64,000 nt of DNA from Jonesia quinghaiensis DSM 15701 (GCF_000423205.1 NZ_AUHN01000004.1:558001-622000); one strand, 5' to 3'; shown: positions 48,940-58,160, counted from the stretch's first letter. The notes: a model not told the origin generated them from the letters alone. A program made the numbers and translations.

Positions 48940-49860
48940 TTAGCTGAGGTGTTTTTGGCGGCGTACAGCGGCGGTGAATCGGACGATAGCGTCCTGGGAA
49001 GAGTCAATAACAACGTTGACTATGCCGTTGCGCTGTAGCAGTTCAACGCTTTGAGCGCGCCTCTGACGTACATAGTCGGCAGCTTCGCTTTGAATGTTGA
49101 GCCGCTTCGACAGAAAAGGCGGCAAATTCAGACTGCGATCTACGTCACGTACGGTGTGTCCGTCGCCGAGCCGAGCCCCAACAAACGGAGAAGCATCGGA
49201 AACCTGAAGCACGAGCACTTCGTGGCGCACCTTCAAGTGACGCAGTAACTCTTCATGCTCAGGAGCTGGCCTGGTTTCATCCGTAATAAGAATGACTAAA
49301 CACCGACGGTGAAACAGCGACAGTGTCCTCTTAATCGGAATCGAAATATCCCCGGCAGGAGCATCCACCGAAAACAGGGTGGTTAATTGGGCGAGCATCA
49401 CCTCAAGGTCTTGAGTTGATGCTCGCGGTGGGCGGTGAATAAGACGTTCACTGTCCCCGGCAACTAACGCAACCCGGTCACCACGGTCACGGGCCACATA
49501 CGCAACGAGCGAAGCCAAAAACACGGCAGTGTCCCCCTTGGGGACACCCCCCGAGGACACTGCAGCCATATTGCGCCCGATGTCCGTGACTAGCACCACG
49601 GACAGGTTCGATTGCTGTTGGAAGCGTCGAATAATGGGAATCCCAGCGCGGGCTGAAGATTTCCAGTCAATGTCCGACACATCATCGCCAGGGGAGTACA
49701 GCGACAAGTCATCGAAGTCTTGCCCGTGGCCCTTGAAAATTGACCGGTGGTATCCCTCCAGCAACCCAGCGGCACGTTTCAGCACTGGAAGATCAATGTG
49801 CGCACGGATCTGCGCCAACCGTGCGGTGTTGTTGATATCGCGGCCCTGCGGGGTGCTCAT
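48940..49860 (-). CDS. DUF58 (VWA-like) protein of the MoxR cluster
   Basis: A 306-residue soluble protein. The DUF58 signature YSPGDDVSDIDWKSSARAGI is intact, followed by RRFQQQSNLSVVLVTDIGRNMA, a VWA-like fold with D-x-G-x-x rather than DxSxS. No membrane segment is predicted, unlike many DUF58 proteins. It starts 10 bp after the moxR-type gene, so the two are co-transcribed. A 6-bp hairpin (ACTGAC/GTCAGT, 48904-48925) just past its stop may end the transcript before the CAP gene. Confidence 0.92.
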   Translation of the reverse strand: MSTPQGRDINNTARLAQIRAHIDLPVLKRAAGLLEGYHRSIFKGHGQDFDDLSLYSPGDDVSDIDWKSSARAGIPIIRRFQQQSNLSVVLVTDIGRNMAAVSSGGVPKGDTAVFLASLVAYVARDRGDRVALVAGDSERLIHRPPRASTQDLEVMLAQLTTLFSVDAPAGDISIPIKRTLSLFHRRCLVILITDETRPAPEHEELLRHLKVRHEVLVLQVSDASPFVGARLGDGHTVRDVDRSLNLPPFLSKRLNIQSEAADYVRQRRAQSVELLQRNGIVNVVIDSSQDAIVRFTAAVRRQKHLS

Positions 49861-49869
49861 GAAGGCGCC

Positions 49870-50868
49870 TTACGGTGCTGGAACAGCGTTGAACACGGCA
49901 TCAATGAGGTCTTCAACCTGCACATTATTGGCAATCGCATCGAAGGTGCGCACAATACGGTGGCGCAACACGCGGTGACGAATCAGTTTGATGTCATCGG
50001 GCACAACATAGGCGCGCCCGGCAGCCACTGCCAACGCTTGAGCGACCCTCATCAACGCAATCGACCCACGAGGGGATGCGCCCACCCGAACTTGCCCAGC
50101 AAAACCAGGGATAGGAGTCGGCCCGCCGCCACGTGTGGTGTTGATCAACGCGACGATATACCTCTTGATGGAATCATCCACGTAAACCCGGTCAACAAGT
50201 TGCTGCAGGTGCTTGATGTCCGGCAGCCCAACAGGCGGCAACTCGATCGGAGCGTCTTGTGCGCCAGTGGATACACGCGACAAGATTTCCACCTCATCGC
50301 TGGCTTCTGGGTAAGTCAGTACCTGCTTCATGAGGAACCGGTCCATCTGCGCCTCAGGCAACACATACGTGCCTTCTTCTTCGATGGGGTTTTGGGTAGC
50401 TAACACCATGAACGGGTTGGGCAGAGGGTACTCCTGCCCGCCAATGGTCGTCTGCTTTTCTTGCATTGCCTCAAGCATCGCGGACTGTGTTTTCGCTGAG
50501 GACCGGTTGATCTCGTCAAGCAACACAACGTTCGCGTGCACTGGCCCCAACTGGGTAGTGAACGACCCCGTACCGTAGTTATAAATCTGGGTACCAACAA
50601 TGTCGTTGGGCATCAGGTCAGGTGTGCACTGAATACGGTGGAACGTTCCACCCACAGCCGCAGCTAGCGTTTCCGCCGCCGTTGTCTTAGCAAGACCAGG
50701 AACTGATTCCAACAAAATGTGACCGCCAGCCAACAGCGACGACACCAACGAAACCCGCAAATCCTCCTGGCCCACTACCTTCGCATCGAAGATTGCATTA
50801 ATCCTGCCAACGACAGAACCAGCATGCGCGAGTTCCTCTGAACTGATGTTGCCCTGACCGCGTGCCAC
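49870..50868 (-). CDS. MoxR-family AAA+ ATPase
   Basis: A 332-residue AAA+ protein, of normal MoxR length. It has Walker A ESVPGLAKTTAAE, Walker B VVLLDEINRSSAKTQ, sensor 1 VLATQNPIEEEGTYVLPEAQ, arginine finger region MDRFLM, and the MoxR-specific TPDLMPNDIVGTQIYN. The C-terminal lid has GASPRGSIALMRVAQ (sensor 2). It is thought to act as a chaperone-like remodeller with the adjacent VWA and DUF58 proteins. It is first gene of the minus-strand cluster and divergent from the CtaG-CopD gene across a 130-bp spacer. Confidence 0.95.
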   Translation of the reverse strand: MARGQGNISSEELAHAGSVVGRINAIFDAKVVGQEDLRVSLVSSLLAGGHILLESVPGLAKTTAAETLAAAVGGTFHRIQCTPDLMPNDIVGTQIYNYGTGSFTTQLGPVHANVVLLDEINRSSAKTQSAMLEAMQEKQTTIGGQEYPLPNPFMVLATQNPIEEEGTYVLPEAQMDRFLMKQVLTYPEASDEVEILSRVSTGAQDAPIELPPVGLPDIKHLQQLVDRVYVDDSIKRYIVALINTTRGGGPTPIPGFAGQVRVGASPRGSIALMRVAQALAVAAGRAYVVPDDIKLIRHRVLRHRIVRTFDAIANNVQVEDLIDAVFNAVPAP

Positions 50869-50999
50869 AGAAAACGACCTTCCCCTTGGATACCGAGCAC
50901 AAGTATGCCAGTGATCGCAGCAGCAAAATAGCGGAACAACACACCATGTGTTTCTTCACAACCCCGCCCACCACCCGCTCAGCACCCTAGAGTAAAGGA

Positions 51000-53033
51000 G
51001 TGGCAGCACAATCAAACACCCGCGCGCGCACCCTCCTGACAGCATTCGGTGGTGCGCTCATCGCCGCCACGGCGGCTCTCGTCATCGCCGGCACCTACAC
51101 CGCCGCGTTCGCCCCGCGAGGCATCCTCGACCCCGGCCCCCTCGTCCGGTGGGGAGTGTCCGCAGCGACCCTAGCCAGCGAACTCAGCATCGCCGTGGTC
51201 ATCGGCGCACTGACCCTCGCAGTGTTCATCATCCCTGGCGGGGGCACACCACGCCGCAAACACCGAACAGCAGGGCCCGACGCCGCCCTATACCGCACCA
51301 CCGTCGCCATAGCCGGATGGGCCGGTGTCGCCTGGACACTCAGCTCCCTAGCACGGCTCCTCTTCCAAGGCGCCAACACTGTAGGAACCCCCCTCACCGA
51401 CCCAGCATTCGGTGACCAATGGCTGGTGTACCTCACCCAAATCCCCTCCGGTCAATCACACCTAGCGATCACCCTCATCGCAGCCATCATCACCACCATC
51501 ACCCTGTTCATCCCCGGACCGGTACTGAGCATGTGGCTCCTCGTAGCCACCCTCGCCCCCCTCACCCTGCTCTCCCTCATGGGGCACGCAGCAGGCACCG
51601 ACAACCACGAACTAGCCGTCTCAGCAATGTTCCTCCACCTTGTGGGCGCAGCCCTGTGGATAGGCGCACTCGCCGCGATCGCGATCCTCATCCTCGCCGC
51701 CCCCAGCAAAGAACAATGGCTCACCCACACCGTGCGCCGCTACTCAGCAATAGCCGGATGGTGCTTTGCGCTGGTTGCCGTGTCAGGCATCGTCAACTCC
51801 GTGGTCCGACTTGGCGGACCCGATGCCCTCACCAGCACATACGGTCAACTTGTCATAGCGAAAATAGTGCTGTTCCTCGTGCTCGGCACACTCGGGGCCC
51901 TCCACCGCCGCCGCGTAGTCACCCAACTCACCACAAAAAGCCGCACCATTCCCGCACTGTTCTGGCGGCTCGTCGCCGTAGAACTCATCGTCATGGGCGC
52001 AGTATCAGGGGTGTCCGTAGCGCTTGGCGCATCAGAACCACCCGTCGGAGAAACCGCACCCGCATCACCGAGCCCCGCCTACCTCCTCACCGGCGCAGAA
52101 CTCCCCCCAGAACCAACCGTCGCCCGCTACTTCACCCAATGGAGCCTCGACGTACTCTTCGCCGTGGCCTGCGCAGCGGGACTATGGGTCTACCTCAGCT
52201 GGGTGTGGCGGCTACGCGCCCGCGGCGACGCCTGGCCCTGGCTCCGCACCGCATCATGGTGCACCGGAATGGTCCTGATGTTCTGGATCACTTCAGGTGG
52301 CCCCGCCGTCTACGGCAAAATCCTCTTCTCCTCCCACATGCTCATGCACATGCTCATGGCCATGGTGGTGCCCATCTTCGTGGCACTAGCCGCCCCCGTC
52401 ACCCTCCTGATGCGCGCCGTACCCGCCCGCACCGACAACTCACGCGGCCCCCGCGAATGGGTGCTCGGCATCGTGCACTCACGCTACGGACGGTTCTTCT
52501 CCCACCCCATAGTGGCAGCCATCAACTTCGCCGGGTCCATGATTTTGTTCTACTACACGCCACTCTTTGACCTAGCGATCACCACCCACCTGGGACACAT
52601 CCTCATGGTGGTGCACTTCTCCCTCGTGGGGTACTTCTTCGTTAACGCCGTCGTGGGGGTCGACCCCGGCCCCAACCGCCCCGGCTACGCGCAACGCCTC
52701 CTCCTCCTGCTCGCAACCATGGCGTTCCACGCATTCTTCGGGGTCAGTCTCATGGCGTCCGATGCGCTGCTGGTCCCCGACTGGTTCGGCAACATGGGAC
52801 GCGCCTGGGGCGACCCCGCGATCGTGGACCAACAAGCAGGCGCTGGCATCGCATGGGGAATTGGGGAAGTCCCAACAGTGGCGCTCGCAATCACCGTGGC
52901 GGTGCTCTGGGGGCGCAGCGAAGACAAAATCGCGCGCCGCCGCGACCGGCAAGTCGACGAATACGGCGACGCTGAACTGGACGACTACAACGCCATGCTC
53001 CAAAAAATGTCCGAACGCGACGCGCGCTCGTAA
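51000..53033 (+). CDS. CopD-domain / CtaG-like cytochrome c oxidase assembly fusion protein
   Basis: A 677-residue polytopic protein with about 14-16 hydrophobic segments. The first half is a CopD-like copper transport domain (HLVGAALWIGALAAIAILIL). The second is caa3-type CtaG (about 370-660), with WYL-type MFWITSGGPAVYGKILFSSH, MLMHMLMAMVVPIF and histidines in spans (HLGHILMVVHFSLVGYFF) that probably bind Cu. This fusion is common in actinobacteria and supplies copper to cytochrome oxidase. AAAGGAG abuts the GTG start directly, so the true start may be a little downstream or the mRNA leaderless. It converges on the LPMO gene across a strong hairpin. Confidence 0.92.
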   Translation: MAAQSNTRARTLLTAFGGALIAATAALVIAGTYTAAFAPRGILDPGPLVRWGVSAATLASELSIAVVIGALTLAVFIIPGGGTPRRKHRTAGPDAALYRTTVAIAGWAGVAWTLSSLARLLFQGANTVGTPLTDPAFGDQWLVYLTQIPSGQSHLAITLIAAIITTITLFIPGPVLSMWLLVATLAPLTLLSLMGHAAGTDNHELAVSAMFLHLVGAALWIGALAAIAILILAAPSKEQWLTHTVRRYSAIAGWCFALVAVSGIVNSVVRLGGPDALTSTYGQLVIAKIVLFLVLGTLGALHRRRVVTQLTTKSRTIPALFWRLVAVELIVMGAVSGVSVALGASEPPVGETAPASPSPAYLLTGAELPPEPTVARYFTQWSLDVLFAVACAAGLWVYLSWVWRLRARGDAWPWLRTASWCTGMVLMFWITSGGPAVYGKILFSSHMLMHMLMAMVVPIFVALAAPVTLLMRAVPARTDNSRGPREWVLGIVHSRYGRFFSHPIVAAINFAGSMILFYYTPLFDLAITTHLGHILMVVHFSLVGYFFVNAVVGVDPGPNRPGYAQRLLLLLATMAFHAFFGVSLMASDALLVPDWFGNMGRAWGDPAIVDQQAGAGIAWGIGEVPTVALAITVAVLWGRSEDKIARRRDRQVDEYGDAELDDYNAMLQKMSERDARS

Positions 53034-53068
53034 CTCGCCGGTCTTTGCCGTTCAGTGCGCCCGATGCG

Positions 53069-53104
53069 CGTGCGGGGTGGGGGCGGTCGGCACCACCCCG
53101 CACG
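53069..53104. terminator. Convergent terminator hairpin
   Basis: 12-bp perfect arms CGTGCGGGGTGG (53069-53080) and CCACCCCGCACG (53093-53104) with a 12-nt loop, between the CtaG-CopD and LPMO stops. No T-run. Confidence 0.75.
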
Positions 53105-53115
53105 GGGTTAGTGGG

Positions 53116-54339
53116 TTACTCCCAAATGTCGCAAGGTTCACCGTTGAGCAGAACCGATTCCGGTTCGCTTGGTGCTCCCTGCGCGAGGTAACCAAACTGC
53201 ACTGTGCCGTGGTGCGCAATGGTGGAGTTCCATTGAGCGTTACGGAACGTGGCAGTTTGAGCGGTCTGGGTGACAGTGGCATTCCACGCCTGCTGGACGT
53301 TTTCCGACCCGGAATAGCGCACTGCCAGTTCCCAACCAGATACGGCATCCATCGTGTTGTTTGCGACAGTCACCTCAGCGGTGTGTCCTGCGCCCCAAGA
53401 GTTCACATCAAACTGCACCGCGCATGTTGCGGGGTCAGCCGGGCCGCCGTCGGAACCTGAACCGTCACTTCCGTCACCGTCAGATCCTGACCCGTCTGAA
53501 CCAGATCCGTCGCTGCCATCGCCGTCAGATCCTGAGCCGTCGCTGCCATCGCCATCGGAGCCGTCTGAACCTGACCCGTCGCTACCATCACCATCTGAGC
53601 CTGATCCATCAGACCCTGACCCGTCACTTCCGTCCCCATCCCCACCGGGGAAAACAACGTCGGAGCAGTTGTAGAACGATTCGGGTGAGTCAGTGCGCTC
53701 CCAGATGGAGAAAATGAGGTGTTGTCCGCTGCGTTCGGGCAGTGTGGCATCCCATTGATATTCAGGTCCGGTTGGCCCGTTCACGATGGGTGGGTCAAGG
53801 ACTTCATCGAACAGTTCGAGGTCATCCCACGCGAGTGGTTGACTGGGGTCCCATCCTTCTTTAGTGATGTATTGGTACCACCAGCCTGGATGTGGCACGG
53901 TCGCTGCGTAACGGAAGGTGATGTCGTCACCTGATTCCAGCGCGGTGGTGGGCCAGTGTGGTGATGGGGTGTTGAACTTGTCGAATTGGATACCTGGGCC
54001 GCAGAGTTTCCCGTCAGGGATGGTTTCTTGGTGTCGGCCTGCCACGAGCGGTAAGAGGTTCCCGTACCAGGTGTAGAACGGGTAGTTGGAATATGCGAGG
54101 GCTTCTTGGCATATGGGGTTGTTTGGCACCATGTTGCCGCCTTGGCCGATGGCGTTTCCGCCAGCTAGACCGTCAAGGTAGCAGTTGTAGGTGCGTGTTG
54201 CGGGGAACACCATCCCGCCGTGTGACTGGGCTGGAGCGGTAGCTGTTGTGACTGCCCCGACTGCCAGGAGACCGGCGACGGCTCCTCCGGCTGCTATTTT
54301 CTTCCACTTTTGCTTCCATGAAGCCCACCACGTTTCCAT
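53116..54339 (-). CDS. Secreted AA10 lytic polysaccharide monooxygenase with C-terminal CBM2
   Basis: A 407-residue copper enzyme. The signal peptide is residues 1-39 (cleavage APAQS|HGG), leaving His40 as mature N-terminus. His40 and His150 (ATVPHPGWWYQYITK) form the copper histidine brace. Cysteines in YNCYLD, PICQEA, KLCGPG and YNCSDV are as in Streptomyces CelS2-type, C1-oxidising cellulose-active enzymes, which it resembles throughout (RTYNCYLDGL, GWDDLEL-like AWDDLELFDEV). A Ser/Asp/Gly repeat linker spans about 232-303. A CBM2 domain (306-407) has cysteines at both ends and binding tryptophans (NSWG, SGWELAV, AQWNST). The start is ATG 54339, with GGGGGAAAT before it; 55 upstream codons are not protein-like. 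Confidence 0.95.
   Translation of the reverse strand: METWWASWKQKWKKIAAGGAVAGLLAVGAVTTATAPAQSHGGMVFPATRTYNCYLDGLAGGNAIGQGGNMVPNNPICQEALAYSNYPFYTWYGNLLPLVAGRHQETIPDGKLCGPGIQFDKFNTPSPHWPTTALESGDDITFRYAATVPHPGWWYQYITKEGWDPSQPLAWDDLELFDEVLDPPIVNGPTGPEYQWDATLPERSGQHLIFSIWERTDSPESFYNCSDVVFPGGDGDGSDGSGSDGSGSDGDGSDGSGSDGSDGDGSDGSGSDGDGSDGSGSDGSGSDGDGSDGSGSDGGPADPATCAVQFDVNSWGAGHTAEVTVANNTMDAVSGWELAVRYSGSENVQQAWNATVTQTAQTATFRNAQWNSTIAHHGTVQFGYLAQGAPSEPESVLLNGEPCDIWE
53450..53645. repeat. Coding repeat tract of the LPMO linker
   Basis: Short units encoding GSDGDGSDGS on the minus strand are repeated with slippage-type variation (units of about 18 and 30 bp, all multiples of 3). They form the roughly 70-residue acidic linker between catalytic domain and CBM2. 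Length variation between strains would be expected. Confidence 0.85.
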
Positions 54340-54555
54340 ATTTCCCCCTGAGCTGTGTGTTGTGAATCTTGCTGATCTGTTGTGTCGCTGGCTCTGCGGA
54401 CTGCCTCGAGCCGGTTGTGCCCGTTGGTGACCTGTGCTGACAGCAGGTGTCGTTGGTGTGTGCCGTCTGCACAAGCGCGGGCTGCTTGGCTGAAGGTGCC
54501 ACAACCCACGCGTCTTTGGGCGGGTCTGGCACTTGCTAGCCTGCCGTGAATTTGT

Positions 54556-54570
54556 GTGATGTGCACTATC
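54556..54570. promoter_or_regulatory. Partial copy of the GTGATGTGCAC operator-like motif
   Basis: GTGATGTGCAC-t-ATC (54556-54570) matches the left eleven bases of the perfect palindrome 80 bp downstream. It lies in the divergent spacer between the LPMO and the thioredoxin-NHL gene (54340-54697), where no gene is seen. Confidence 0.55.
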
Positions 54571-54634
54571 TGAAACGATTAGGCGCCCAGATTCTCACCC
54601 AACTGTGGGCGTGCATCGGCTGCTTTTGCTCGAG

Positions 54635-54650
54635 GTGATGTGCACATCAC
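54635..54650. promoter_or_regulatory. Perfect 16-bp palindrome, probable operator
   Basis: GTGATGTGCACATCAC is a perfect dyad, 48 bp before the thioredoxin-NHL start and about 300 bp upstream of the LPMO start. The half-site recurs at 54556. The GTGA-N8-TCAC spacing is 2 bp too wide for a standard Crp/GlxR site. Confidence 0.65.
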
Positions 54651-54697
54651 AGGATCGAAGATGCGCAGAAACCCGTTGCGGGTGTTGACTTAGGTAC

Positions 54698-56572
54698 GTG
54701 ACTTCTCCAGTGTCTTCTTCACAGTCTTTGGCACGCACTGATTTACCGCGGGTGCGGGCGAGCGAATTGGTTGGTCGTGGGTGGTTAAACACCGGGGGAC
54801 ATGATCTGTCCCTTGCGCAACTCCGCGGCAAAATCGTGATCCTCGATTTTTGGACGTTCTGCTGTATTAACTGCCTTCACGTTCTTGACGAGTTGCGTGA
54901 ACTTGAGGCTGCGCACCGCGATGAGCTGGTGATTATTGGTGTTCACTCGCCAAAGTTTGTGCATGAAGCTGATCCAGTGGCACTCCGGGCGGCTGTGGAG
55001 CGCTACGAGGTTCACCACCCGGTGCTTGATGACCCTGACCTCACAACATGGCAGGCATATACCGCTCGCGCTTGGCCCACATTGGTGATGATTGACCCTG
55101 AGGGTTACATCGTGGCTCATATGGCAGGTGAGGGGCACGCCCCCAATATTGAGAAGATCGTTGCCAAACTCATTGCTGAGCACGATGCGAAGGGCACGTT
55201 GCACCGCGGGTCTGGCCCGTATGTTCCCCCGGAATCCACGGCTGGGGTGCTGAAGTTCCCAGCTAAAGCTGTTGCGCTGGATAACGGGCATTTTCTTGTT
55301 GCTGATGCTGGCCACCACAGTGTGGTGGAACTTGCCGCCGATGCGCACACCCTGATCCGCCGCATCGGCAGCGGGGTGCGCGGTTTGGTCGATGGCGATG
55401 CCACTACCGCGCAGTTCAGCGAACCCAACGGGTTAGCTCTTGTTCCGCAAGCGTTGCGTGAGCAGGTGGGTTATGACGTTGTTGTTGCAGACACCGTGAA
55501 TCATGCGTTGCGTGGGATCCACCTGGAGTCTGGGGTGGTGCGCACTCTGGCGGGGAATGGCCGCCAGTTTATGGTGGGCGGGTTTGAGAATGAGGGGCGT
55601 TTGACGTCACCGTGGGATGTGATGTGGTCCCCGGTGCGGCAGGTGTTTGTTGTTGCGATGGCGGGGAACCACACGTTGTGGTCGTTTGACCCGGTGACCG
55701 GTGTGTGCCAGCACATGGCTGGGACCATGAATGAGGGCCTTGTGGATGGCGCTGCTGATGAGGCGTGGTTTGCGCAACCTTCAGGGTTGGCAGTGACCGG
55801 CGACGCTGACGATGAGCGGCTGTGGGTTGCCGATTCGGAAACGTCCGCTGTGCGGTGGATTGATGGAGATAACGTCACGCACACCGCCGTTGGTGCGGGC
55901 CTGTTTGATTTCGGGTTGCGTGATGGTGATGCGGCGCAGGCTCTGTTCCAGCACCCTCTTGATGTTGCAGTACTCCCAGATGGGTCTGTTGCGGTTGCGG
56001 ACACGTATAACGGTGCGGTGCGGCGCATCGACCCGGTTGCTGGGACGGTGAGTACCTTGGCCACAGGATTAGCTGAGCCGTCGGGGATTGTGGTGCAACA
56101 TGACGGTGAGTCGTTGACGTTGCTTGTGGTGGAGTCCGCCGCGCACCAGCTCACGGCATTGTCGTTGCCGGGCAAGTTAGTGGGGGAGATCCTCAATACC
56201 GGTGCTCACCAAACCCAACGTCCACGGTCCGATATTCGTTCGGGCACTGTGCAGTTGGAAGTGGTGTTTACCCCCGCTCCGGGCAAAAAGTACGATGACC
56301 GCTACGGTCCCTCAACGCGGCTGAGTGTGTCGGCGACCCCAGCGAACCTTCTTCTTGAGGGGGCAGGGGATTCGGTGGAGCTCCTTCGGACACTTTCCAT
56401 TAATCCTGAGGTTTCACAGGGTGTTCTTCACGTCACAGCCCAAGCGGCGAGTTGTGATGCTGACCCGGCGATTGAATTTCCGGCTTGTCACCTTGCCCAG
56501 CAGGATTGGGGTGTTCCACTTCGCATTTCGGATGACGGCGATGGGGAGTTAAACCTTGCGCTCCTAGGGTGA
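54698..56572 (+). CDS. Thioredoxin-like / NHL-repeat protein (NHLRC2-like)
   Basis: A 624-residue protein. The N-terminal thioredoxin/TlpA-like domain (about 25-165) has GKIVILDFWTFCCINCLHVL, with redox pair Cys56-x-x-Cys59, and the cis-Pro region AWPTLVMIDPEG. About five NHL beta-propeller blades follow (VRGLVDGDATTAQFSEPNGL, DVVVADTVNHALRGI, LAVTGDADDERLWVADSETS, LDVAVLPDGSVAVADTYNGAVRRID), then a C-terminal beta-sandwich. This order matches NHLRC2-type proteins, widespread in bacteria and animals with unclear function. No signal peptide, so cytosolic. GTG start, weak AGG site. Divergent from the LPMO. Confidence 0.92.
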   Translation: MTSPVSSSQSLARTDLPRVRASELVGRGWLNTGGHDLSLAQLRGKIVILDFWTFCCINCLHVLDELRELEAAHRDELVIIGVHSPKFVHEADPVALRAAVERYEVHHPVLDDPDLTTWQAYTARAWPTLVMIDPEGYIVAHMAGEGHAPNIEKIVAKLIAEHDAKGTLHRGSGPYVPPESTAGVLKFPAKAVALDNGHFLVADAGHHSVVELAADAHTLIRRIGSGVRGLVDGDATTAQFSEPNGLALVPQALREQVGYDVVVADTVNHALRGIHLESGVVRTLAGNGRQFMVGGFENEGRLTSPWDVMWSPVRQVFVVAMAGNHTLWSFDPVTGVCQHMAGTMNEGLVDGAADEAWFAQPSGLAVTGDADDERLWVADSETSAVRWIDGDNVTHTAVGAGLFDFGLRDGDAAQALFQHPLDVAVLPDGSVAVADTYNGAVRRIDPVAGTVSTLATGLAEPSGIVVQHDGESLTLLVVESAAHQLTALSLPGKLVGEILNTGAHQTQRPRSDIRSGTVQLEVVFTPAPGKKYDDRYGPSTRLSVSATPANLLLEGAGDSVELLRTLSINPEVSQGVLHVTAQAASCDADPAIEFPACHLAQQDWGVPLRISDDGDGELNLALLG

Positions 56573-56623
56573 CATTGGTCGCACCGGGGTTGTCGTCGGG
56601 CGAACGTGACATACATTCCTGTT

Positions 56624-57322
56624 ATGAGTTCATTCCGCGATGTACTGCTGGTGGATCTGGACGGGACCCTGACGGATTCTGCGCCAGGGATCATCGAATC
56701 GATCACCTTTGCGTACCAGACGCTGTTCCTGCCCGTGCCCTCCATGGAGGAGTTGCGGTCTTTTGTGGGCCCACCGTTGCACGATTCGGCGGCACGCCAC
56801 GGTGTGCCACCTGAATTGATGCCAGAGTTTTTGTCTGCCTACCGGGTGGCTTTTGTTGACGGTGGCATGCTGAATAACTCGGTGTACGCCGGGGTGCGAG
56901 ACATGCTTGAGGGTCTGTCTCAGCAGTACCGTTTGGTTATTGCCACGTCGAAACCTGAGGTGTTTGCCCGCCAGATCATCCGACACTTTGGGTTGGATCA
57001 GTTCTGTGAAGCCGTGTGCGGTGCTTCGTTGGATGGCGTGCGCTCAACGAAGGCTGAGGTTATTGCTCATGCTTTGGAGACGCTGCGTACCAGTGAAGCG
57101 GGACTGCCAGGGGATGCCCGCATCACCATGATCGGGGATCGGGAGCATGATGTTCTTGGTGCAGCCGAACATGGGCTGCCCACCGTTGGTGTGCGCTGGG
57201 GTTATGCGGAGCCTGAAGAGCTTGAGAACGCTGGCGCGGTCGCTATTGCGCGTAAGCCTGCTGAGGTTGCTGGGCTGGTGGCAGCGGTGCCACACAGTAG
57301 ACGAGCATCGGCTGTGTGCTGA
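56624..57322 (+). CDS. HAD-superfamily phosphatase (phosphoglycolate phosphatase-like)
   Basis: A 232-residue haloacid-dehalogenase-fold hydrolase. Motif I is LLVDLDGTLTDS (nucleophile Asp, acid Asp two later), motif II VIATSKPE, with conserved Lys in RSTKAEVI and motif III MIGDREHDVLGA. The helical cap (IIESITFAYQTL, LRSFVGPPL) is the C1 type of Gph/PgmB enzymes. The substrate is probably a small phosphorylated metabolite such as 2-phosphoglycolate; not certain. The ATG at 56624 is preferred by similarity to relatives; a GTG at 56606 would add six residues. Neither has a clear ribosome site. About 50 bp after the NHL gene. Confidence 0.9.
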   Translation: MSSFRDVLLVDLDGTLTDSAPGIIESITFAYQTLFLPVPSMEELRSFVGPPLHDSAARHGVPPELMPEFLSAYRVAFVDGGMLNNSVYAGVRDMLEGLSQQYRLVIATSKPEVFARQIIRHFGLDQFCEAVCGASLDGVRSTKAEVIAHALETLRTSEAGLPGDARITMIGDREHDVLGAAEHGLPTVGVRWGYAEPEELENAGAVAIARKPAEVAGLVAAVPHSRRASAVC

Positions 57323-57360
57323 TTTTCCTTTGATGCCGATGCCCGCCTAGTGGGTAGTGG

Positions 57361-57996
57361 TTATCCCCAGTTGGGAGCGCGCTTCGGGAAGCCGGTTGGC
57401 GCGGGAATGCGTGCCCCAACTGCTCGGAGGACAAAGAGTTCTGTGGCTGCGATGACGCGGTCACGGGCGGGTTGTTCCTCGGGGAAAAGTTTGCCGGAGA
57501 GGCAAGAGTTCACCAGTGTGACGGTCGTGTCGATGTCTTGTTCAGGGAATTCACCGAGTTCAATCCCTGAGGTGATGATCTCTTTGAGGGTGTTTTCGAT
57601 GATCGTGACATGCTCGCGGAGGCGTTGTGCGGCACCGCGAGATAGGACGCTGCGTAGCTCTACTCCTGGTGTCACGTGGAATACTCGGGTGAGCCGGGCT
57701 TGGGCTTGAATGTAGGCCCGTAGCCTGTCAACGGGGTTGCGAATGTCGCGGATTGACCGTTGGAGATTCTCAACATAACTTGTGGTTTCGTGCTGGATAT
57801 AGCCAAGAAGCAACGCTTCTTTGTCGGCAAAGTGGTTGTAGACAGCTGTGCGACCCACCCCGGCAGCTTGGGCGATTTCCGCAAACGATATGGCGTCAAA
57901 GCCGCGCTCTTCCATGAGCGTGGCGAGAGCTGTGAAGAGTCGTTGGCGTGTCTGCTCGCGGTGTTCGTGGAGAGATCCCCCAATAATCTTCGGCAT
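57361..57996 (-). CDS. TetR-family transcriptional regulator
   Basis: A 211-residue regulator. The N-terminal HTH is at residues about 15-60: TRQRLFTALATLMEERGFDA, SFAEIAQAAGVGRTAVYNHF, ADKEALLLGY, a textbook TetR pattern. The C-terminal ligand domain (about 70-200) has ELRSVLSRGAAQRL and TVTLVNSCLSGKLF. The start ATG 57996 (MPKIIGGSL) is used; nine further upstream codons are unlikely. It converges on the HAD gene and is divergent from the unknown gene at 58161 over 165 bp, which may be its target. The ligand is unknown. Confidence 0.95.
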   Translation of the reverse strand: MPKIIGGSLHEHREQTRQRLFTALATLMEERGFDAISFAEIAQAAGVGRTAVYNHFADKEALLLGYIQHETTSYVENLQRSIRDIRNPVDRLRAYIQAQARLTRVFHVTPGVELRSVLSRGAAQRLREHVTIIENTLKEIITSGIELGEFPEQDIDTTVTLVNSCLSGKLFPEEQPARDRVIAATELFVLRAVGARIPAPTGFPKRAPNWG

Positions 57997-58160
57997 TCTG
58001 ACATCATGCCATAGAAGCGTCACTTAACGGTGGGCCCTACGTCCTATGAGACGCCTGCTGTTTGCTCAATGAGAACAAAACGGAAGCATCGTCGAAACAC
58101 GGTTGAATCATTGCGGAGATATGGTCACATCACGCTGTGAACTCGACGGAAGGGCCGCAG

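Noticed and set aside
51419-52570. 383-residue Arg/His/Pro-rich ORF
   Set aside because: Shadow of the CopD-CtaG fusion gene, which has clear membrane domains.
54635-54650. Crp/GlxR-type cAMP receptor site
   Set aside because: The dyad has GTGA-N8-TCAC rather than the N6 spacing of Crp-family sites; kept only as an unassigned operator.
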